6,162 nt of DNA, taken from Planctomycetaceae bacterium (GTDB lineage: Bacteria; Planctomycetota; Planctomycetia; Planctomycetales; Planctomycetaceae). Below the pieces are notes generated by a model. It did no database searches. It was given only the letters and a program-made list of their open reading frames with translations, and was not told the DNA's origin. A program made the position numbers and the translations under genes. Shown in pieces: positions 1-3,990 of the stretch. Each line of letters starts with the position of its first letter. The stretch's first letter is position 1. The stretch spans positions 1 through 6,162 of the forward strand of contig JAESQE010000556.1 in assembly GCA_016765335.1 (NCBI GenBank). The letters run 5' to 3'.

Positions 1-1
1 A

Positions 2-637
2 GCATTTATTGATGGCGGAGCAAATTTCCTCTCGGTCATTGGAATTCCGCTGGCAATGGGAACCGGAATAATTGCAGTTTTGGTCGCCTGCTTTGCAGCA
101 ACAACACTTGATACCGCAACACGTCTGCAAAGATATGTTGTCCAGGAACTTGCAGTAACGCTCAGGATATCCCCTCTACAAAATATGTACGTCGCCACAG
201 GATTTGCGGTCACTTGTGGATTCGTTGTCGCGATGCTACCTGGGCCAAGCGGTGCGTTAGGGACTGGGGGGTTAATTTTGTGGCCATTATTCGGAGCAAC
301 CAACCAACTGCTCGCCGGGTTGGCTTTGATGGTGACCTTCTTCTACCTTTGGAGACGAGGCAAGCAAGTTGCCTTTGTTGCGATTCCGATGATCATTATG
401 ATGATCTTACCTGCCTGGGCAATGCTTTGGAACATGTTCAATGCCCAGACCGGTTGGCTGCATACCGAGAAGTATCTACTGTTCGGATTCGGCGTAATCG
501 TGATGACAATTCAGGTTTGGATGATCATCGAAGGCTTACTCATTTGGAAAAAGTCCAAAGGAACCCTGGAACCACCTTTGCCTCCCCTGGAGACCAGCAA
601 CACAGCCGAAGTCGCAACCGCAAACCCAAACTGCTAA
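2..637 (+). CDS. cstA: CstA-family carbon starvation / peptide-pyruvate transporter, C-terminal part
   Basis: This is the last 211 residues of an inner-membrane transporter; the start lies to the left of the window. The frame is open from base 2 and ends in TAA at 635-637. The signature FAATTLDTATRLQRY near the left edge, followed by VVQEL and then LWPLFGATNQLLAGLAL, is characteristic of the CstA family. At least four hydrophobic segments follow one another: around IIAVLVACFA, MYVATGFAVTCGFVVAML, VAFVAIPMIIMMILP and LLFGFGVIVMTIQVWMIIEG. A Pro/Thr-rich hydrophilic cytoplasmic-type tail ends the protein. Known members (E. coli CstA and BtsT) take up peptides or pyruvate, often on carbon limitation. 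The substrate here cannot be told from the sequence. The gene converges with the guanylyltransferase gene 208 bp downstream. The family call is firm; the choice between CstA and the BtsT subgroup is open. Confidence 0.93.
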   Translation, partial: AFIDGGANFLSVIGIPLAMGTGIIAVLVACFAATTLDTATRLQRYVVQELAVTLRISPLQNMYVATGFAVTCGFVVAMLPGPSGALGTGGLILWPLFGATNQLLAGLALMVTFFYLWRRGKQVAFVAIPMIIMMILPAWAMLWNMFNAQTGWLHTEKYLLFGFGVIVMTIQVWMIIEGLLIWKKSKGTLEPPLPPLETSNTAEVATANPNC

Positions 638-675
638 TCCTGCGATCAAGGATACCTCTATAAGCTTAAAGGGAG

Positions 676-695
676 CACAGACATTCCTGTCTGTG
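676..695. terminator. Perfect hairpin between convergent genes, likely terminator
   Basis: CACAGACA (676-683) and TGTCTGTG (688-695) form a perfect 8-bp stem around a TTCC loop, 38 bases after the cstA stop. On the + strand it is followed by TCGTTT. On the - strand it is followed by CTCCCTTT. Both are only short, mixed T tracts. The position between two convergent genes suggests it stops transcription from one or both sides. The weak T tracts keep this tentative. The rest of the 638-845 gap shows no gene. Confidence 0.5.
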
Positions 696-845
696 TCGTT
701 TGGGCCTGCCTGCAATCAAGGCGGGATTCCAAAGGCAGGATGTGGTGCTTGCACCCATCATCGTGTGCCAGTTGATTCTCTAAAACCAAAACACTGGGCA
801 AACCTGTCAGTTCGGCAATCCTGCTTGCGTTTCCCGCGAATCAAC

Positions 846-1922
846 CTACAGGTAATCCTGCAAGCCCTGTTTCTTTAATAACTTGATGAGTTCTTTGATC
901 GAGTTTTCGTCACTTTTATCTGCAACCAGGGTCGCTTGGGGCGTGTGCACGATGATGCAATTTTTGATGCCAATGGTGGTAATTAAATGGTCCCCAGAAG
1001 AACGGACCACGCAGCCACTGGTCTCAACCCCCACGTGCTGTCCGATAATGGTATTGCCGGATTCATCCTCGCCATGCAATCGCTGAAGTGCTTGCCAGCT
1101 TCCCAAGTCGTCCCATTGAAACGGAGCTTCAATCACTGCGATATTTTTTGCCCTTTCCAGGACGGCATAATCAATAGAGATCGAAGGACATAACGGGAAC
1201 TGTTCTTCGAGAACCTGTTGATACTCATCAGTCCCGATGGCCTCTGAGATTTTATCGATGTGTTGCATCAACTCGGGTTCGAAGGTTCTCAGTGCATCCA
1301 GAATCGTCGTGGCTTTCCAAAGAAAGATGCCACAGTTCCAGAAAAATGTACCTGCTTGAAGGTACGACTGTGCGACATCTCGGTCTGGTTTTTCACGAAA
1401 ACCTTTGACCTCATACGCCCGACCCGCTGAAACTTTTTTTGGTTCCGAGCGTTCAATGTAGCCAAAGCCGGTGGAAGGGAAATCAGGAATCACACCAAAC
1501 AAACTGAGTAAGTCTGGCTGATGTTCAATCAGCTCCAAGGCCGAAGCAACACCTTGTTGAAAATCTTGTTTGGTTGAGATGACATGATCGGCGGGCATGA
1601 CAAGCATCACAGCTTCTGGATCGTTTGCCAGCAAATGAGCTGCTGCTAATGCGACACACGGTGCAGTATTGCGGGCAGCTGGCTCGATGAGAATGTTCTG
1701 TTCGCGTAATTGACTTAACTGCTTTTTCGTTGCAGACGCTTGGGCAGCGTTAGTCACGACCCAGGTATTCGCATGATCGATCAAACCATCACAGCGAAGC
1801 GACGTTTGCTGAATCATGGTTTCCTCTCCGACCAAATTCAACAGCTGCTTCGGAGTGGCTTTTTTACTCAAGGGCCAAAAGCGTGTGCCGCTTCCCCCAG
1901 CCATGATCACTGCATGTAACAT
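846..1922 (-). CDS. manC: Mannose-1-phosphate guanylyltransferase (single domain)
   Basis: This 358-residue cytoplasmic enzyme makes GDP-mannose from mannose 1-phosphate and GTP, the donor for mannose, fucose and related sugars in surface glycans. It is a complete nucleotidyltransferase. The pyrophosphorylase signature GGSGTRFWPLS is at residues 9-19, with PKQLL (24-28, K25 the usual signature lysine). EPAARNTAP is at 80-88 and MPADH at 109-113, D112 being the expected metal ligand. Further family motifs are FPSTGFGYI (148-156), GFREKP (174-179), FFWNCGIF (193-200), SIDYAVLE (249-256) and WDDLGSW (270-276). The length fits the short form without the C-terminal phosphomannose isomerase cupin. 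The ATG at 1920-1922 sits at the usual distance from the nucleotide-binding loop, with only a weak AGG-type ribosome site about 8 bases upstream. The leader also holds a 6-bp hairpin (TGCCTT/AAGGCA, 1948-1967). The gene follows moaA on the same strand after a 228-bp gap, so it probably has its own promoter. A different sugar-1-phosphate specificity cannot be excluded, but the motifs favour GDP-mannose. Confidence 0.93.
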   Translation of the reverse strand: MLHAVIMAGGSGTRFWPLSKKATPKQLLNLVGEETMIQQTSLRCDGLIDHANTWVVTNAAQASATKKQLSQLREQNILIEPAARNTAPCVALAAAHLLANDPEAVMLVMPADHVISTKQDFQQGVASALELIEHQPDLLSLFGVIPDFPSTGFGYIERSEPKKVSAGRAYEVKGFREKPDRDVAQSYLQAGTFFWNCGIFLWKATTILDALRTFEPELMQHIDKISEAIGTDEYQQVLEEQFPLCPSISIDYAVLERAKNIAVIEAPFQWDDLGSWQALQRLHGEDESGNTIIGQHVGVETSGCVVRSSGDHLITTIGIKNCIIVHTPQATLVADKSDENSIKELIKLLKKQGLQDYL

Positions 1923-1992
1923 TTATTCGCCTGTTTCTTTGCTGGACTGCCTTCTCGGTAAAAGGCAATTAATACGCATCTCTGTGAACAGG

Positions 1993-2022
1993 ATTATTGT
2001 GTCCTGCTAAGAACAATCACAA
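1993..2022 (-). promoter_or_regulatory. Candidate sigma-70-type promoter for manC
   Basis: Read on the - strand, TTGTGA (2022-2017, 4 of 6 to the -35 consensus) and AATAAT (1998-1993, 5 of 6 to the -10 consensus) are 18 bases apart. Transcription would start near 1986, giving a leader of roughly 60 bases. The -10 lies inside a small hairpin (CAGGA/TCCTG, 1989-2006). This is a consensus match only, in AT-rich DNA. Confidence 0.3.
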
Positions 2023-2150
2023 GCAAGAAGCTCGCTACGATGCTAATTTAGAAAGCAATACTCCGGCGAAACAGGCTGTGTTCAATGCATTCTCTATAAT
2101 CGTTACAGAAGGAAGGTTCAGGCAAAGGAACGACCAAGCCCGGTGAGGCT

Positions 2151-3191
2151 TCAACCACCGATAGAATACATCGGTCGATCTGGTTGCAGGAACTTGGCGG
2201 AATTGATTTCATGCCCTTCCTTCTTGGCAGCAATGCTTTGCATGACACGGTCGATCAGCACGTCATCTTCTACTCCACTACGCAGAAGTTCCATGACATC
2301 GGTTTCGTCTTGGCTAAACAAACAATTTCTGATTTTGCCTTCCGCTGTAAGACGAAAACGATTGCACTGAGCACAAAAAGGCCGACTGACTGAAGAGATG
2401 AATCCGATCTTGCCACGCCCATCTGCAAATTGATAACTCACAGCCGGTGCATTCTTATGGACAACCTGGCACGGATTCAATTGGCAGATTTCTTTGGAAA
2501 GAATCTCAATCATCTTTTCCGCATAAAGTACCTTTTCTCTTTCCCAGGCATGATCTGCATCCAAAGGCATGAATTCAATAAATCGAACTTCAATCCCTGT
2601 CTCACGAGCGAACTGACCAAGCGATACCAAGTCCTGCTCAGTCATTCCCTGGATTGCAACCGCATTAATTTTGATGGATTCAAATCCAACATTCTGAGCA
2701 GCTTCGATGCCGGCTAAAACTTTGTCCAGATTATCACGACGCGTGTATTGCTTAAACTTTTCGCGATCCAAAGTATCTAAACTGATATTGATGCGCCGCA
2801 GGCCCGCATCAAAAAGAGGTTGTGCCTGTTGATCCAGTAAAATTCCGTTTGTCGTCAAGCCGATTTCTTTGAGTTGCGAAATCGAACACAACTGCGACAC
2901 CAACTCATGAAGACCGTGGCGAACAAGAGGTTCGCCGCCAGTGAGACGTACTTTGGTTAAGCCGCAGCGTGTCGCCATGCAGTTTACGAAACGCGTGATC
3001 TCTTCGTATGACAACAGATCCTTACGAGGAAGAAACTGCACATTTTCAGCAGGCATACAATAAAAGCAACGCAGATTGCACCTGTCGGTAACGCTCACTC
3101 GCAAATTGGTATGCACGCGACCAAACGAGTCTGTTAGAGGTCGCTGCACCTGTTGATTATTAATATTTCCCACCTCAATTTTGAACGACAC
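2151..3191 (-). CDS. moaA: GTP 3',8-cyclase MoaA (molybdenum cofactor synthesis)
   Basis: This 346-residue radical SAM enzyme catalyses the first step of molybdenum cofactor synthesis, turning GTP into 3',8-cyclo-7,8-dihydro-GTP, which MoaC then converts to cyclic pyranopterin monophosphate. The radical SAM cluster motif CxxxCxxC is C38, C42 and C45 (DRCNLRCFYCMP), and the SAM-binding TGGEP is at 84-88. The second, GTP-binding 4Fe-4S site is CxxCx13C at C273, C276 and C290. The protein ends in the conserved Gly-Gly tail (MYSIGG) needed for activity in known MoaA proteins. The start is taken as GTG at 3189-3191: the frame is closed by TGA at 3228-3230 and holds no ATG between that stop and the conserved core. 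No Shine-Dalgarno sequence is visible before it. The first 18 or so residues, before LTDSFGR, are a nonconserved hydrophilic extension. No other moa/moe gene is in the window, so the pathway genes are scattered or lie elsewhere. Confidence 0.95.
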   Translation of the reverse strand: MSFKIEVGNINNQQVQRPLTDSFGRVHTNLRVSVTDRCNLRCFYCMPAENVQFLPRKDLLSYEEITRFVNCMATRCGLTKVRLTGGEPLVRHGLHELVSQLCSISQLKEIGLTTNGILLDQQAQPLFDAGLRRINISLDTLDREKFKQYTRRDNLDKVLAGIEAAQNVGFESIKINAVAIQGMTEQDLVSLGQFARETGIEVRFIEFMPLDADHAWEREKVLYAEKMIEILSKEICQLNPCQVVHKNAPAVSYQFADGRGKIGFISSVSRPFCAQCNRFRLTAEGKIRNCLFSQDETDVMELLRSGVEDDVLIDRVMQSIAAKKEGHEINSAKFLQPDRPMYSIGG

Positions 3192-3220
3192 ACCAAAGCA
3201 GAACGATGTGACAGTATTAC

Positions 3221-3230
3221 TGACTAGTCA
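3221..3230. repeat. 10-bp perfect palindrome upstream of moaA
   Basis: TGACTAGTCA reads the same on both strands and lies 30 bases before the moaA start codon, inside the likely leader. A dimeric regulator could bind such a site, but one 10-bp palindrome is expected by chance in about 1 kb, so the functional reading is weak. Confidence 0.3.
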
Positions 3231-3277
3231 ACAGAGTGAATACTCAGTCTGTAAAACGCCTTGGCACACCCCAACTC

Positions 3278-3283
3278 ATTATA
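3278..3283 (-). promoter_or_regulatory. Candidate -10 element for moaA
   Basis: A perfect TATAAT is read on the - strand here, 86 bases before the moaA GTG. It would give a leader of roughly 80 bases. The -35 region is only a T-rich run (GTTTTT at 3306-3301, 17-base spacing), far from TTGACA. The call rests on the -10 box and its position. Confidence 0.3.
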
Positions 3284-3412
3284 GCCACCAAGCGTTCGAA
3301 AAAAACAAAAGATGGCAGACAAAAGATTGAACGAAGGTGCAAAGGCCATTTAAGGGTGCCTCAATTAATTCAAGGCAGGCAAGAATGTCTACCCTCCGCT
3401 TACATGAGTCAC

Positions 3413-3426
3413 CTGATTTAAATCAG
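3413..3426. repeat. 14-bp perfect palindrome in the spacer
   Basis: CTGATTTAAATCAG is a perfect 14-bp palindrome, followed three bases later by an A-rich run (ATAAAAAAA). A run of A on the + strand does not make a terminator in either direction here. It could be an operator for a dimeric protein. The sequence is certain; the role is unknown. Confidence 0.4.
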
Positions 3427-3570
3427 CGCATAAAAAAACCCTCGGCGAACAACTCCATTTTCGTGTTGTAGCTAACTAAAACTGAATTCGCAGAGTGGGT
3501 CAGGCTGCTGTATCAGGGGACCAAAATACTACATTCACGGTTCGCTTGAGGGTCGGCTGGTTAAACCTGT

Positions 3571-3585
3571 CAGTGTTAAACACTG
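3571..3585. repeat. 7-bp inverted repeat with one-base centre
   Basis: CAGTGTT and AACACTG flank a single A, giving a perfect inverted repeat of 15 bases. The loop is too short for an RNA hairpin with all pairs closed, so a protein-binding site is the likelier reading if it has a function. It lies inside the weak + strand frame 3495-3842. Confidence 0.35.
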
Positions 3586-3779
3586 AACTGGAAGAAATAG
3601 AAAGCATTTACCGTGCCAGTACTTCATCAAGGACATTCAGATTTAAGAAAGATTATGATCTTTTTTGGTTATCGCTACTTTTACAGTACTTATTGGATGA
3701 AATATTATTTTTAACTACGAGTAACGGGCATAAGCAGCCTTGGATTGGACACTTTTCGACAGGTGATACGGCATGGTTT

Positions 3780-3826
3780 AGCGCCGAAAATCGTCTTGTC
3801 GGCGCTTCGGCGCTTGCTTCGGCGCT
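3780..3826. repeat. GC-rich octamer repeat with inverted partner
   Basis: TCGGCGCT occurs three times in direct orientation (3799-3806, 3807-3814, 3819-3826). Its inverted partner AGCGCCGAA is at 3780-3788, so a 9-bp stem can form between 3780-3788 and either 3806-3814 or 3818-3826. The block is far richer in GC than the AT-rich DNA on both sides. Such islands often belong to dispersed intergenic repeats. Whether this one recurs elsewhere in the genome cannot be seen from this window. Confidence 0.5.
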
Positions 3827-3877
3827 GAATGCATGGGTATGATCCATACAGTTAATGAGGAGTAAAGTCCTGATTGA

Positions 3878-3889
3878 CATTCCGGAATG
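3878..3889. repeat. 12-bp perfect palindrome upstream of the regulator gene
   Basis: CATTCCGGAATG is a perfect palindrome 101 bases before the ATG of the sigma-54-type regulator. It overlaps a TTGACA hexamer (3874-3879) that has no good -10 partner. The position would suit an operator controlling the regulator gene, possibly autoregulation, but this is inference. Confidence 0.35.
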
Positions 3890-3990
3890 AGGCCTTGATC
3901 GAGTGAGGGCGTGAGGAATATCGCATCACTAAATAGATCATATTTCTTTATTCTTTTCTATGCGAAGACGGTGAACAGGTTTACTGACCG

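Larger units (their letters stand above)
3192..3990. other. Long spacer between divergent moaA and the regulator gene; no convincing gene
   Basis: About 800 bp separate the moaA start from the ATG of the sigma-54-type regulator. It holds two short GTG-started + strand frames (3236-3421 and 3495-3842) and one ATG-started - strand frame (3653-3880). None has a recognisable family, a good ribosome site or convincing codon use. Four perfect or near-perfect palindromes (3221-3230, 3413-3426, 3571-3585, 3878-3889) and a GC-rich octamer repeat (3780-3826) stand out. The last 70 bases before the regulator are AT-rich, but I saw no well-matched -35/-10 pair there and no GG-N10-GC sigma-54 promoter. 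It may be a decayed gene or insertion, a double promoter region, or a site for an unrecognised small RNA. Confidence 0.7.

Noticed and set aside
214..663. 149-codon + strand frame within the cstA region
   Set aside because: It overlaps the clearly recognised CstA frame, and its product is Arg/Cys-rich with no family resemblance; it is a shadow frame.
2136..2151. Small hairpin AAGCC/GGCTT at the moaA stop as a terminator
   Set aside because: It has only a 5-bp stem overlapping the stop codon and no T tract on the - strand.
2048..2248. 66-codon - strand frame at the moaA 3' end
   Set aside because: Half of it overlaps moaA out of frame, there is no ribosome site, and the part beyond moaA has no recognisable motif.
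3262..3276. TGGCAC resembling the -24 half of a sigma-54 promoter
   Set aside because: The required GC of the -12 element is absent at the right distance (GG-N10 is followed by CT).
3236..3421. 61-codon + strand frame rich in Lys/Arg
   Set aside because: It has a GTG start with no ribosome site, overlaps the likely moaA promoter and shows no domain; the basic composition reflects A-rich DNA.
3495..3590. Possible tRNA or structured RNA around a GGTTCG motif
   Set aside because: GGTTCG is not followed by the T-loop bases, and no acceptor or anticodon arms can be paired around it.
3874..3902. TTGACA as a -35 box for the regulator gene
   Set aside because: The hexamer is perfect, but at 17-base spacing the -10 would be GATCGA, a poor match, so no promoter is called.
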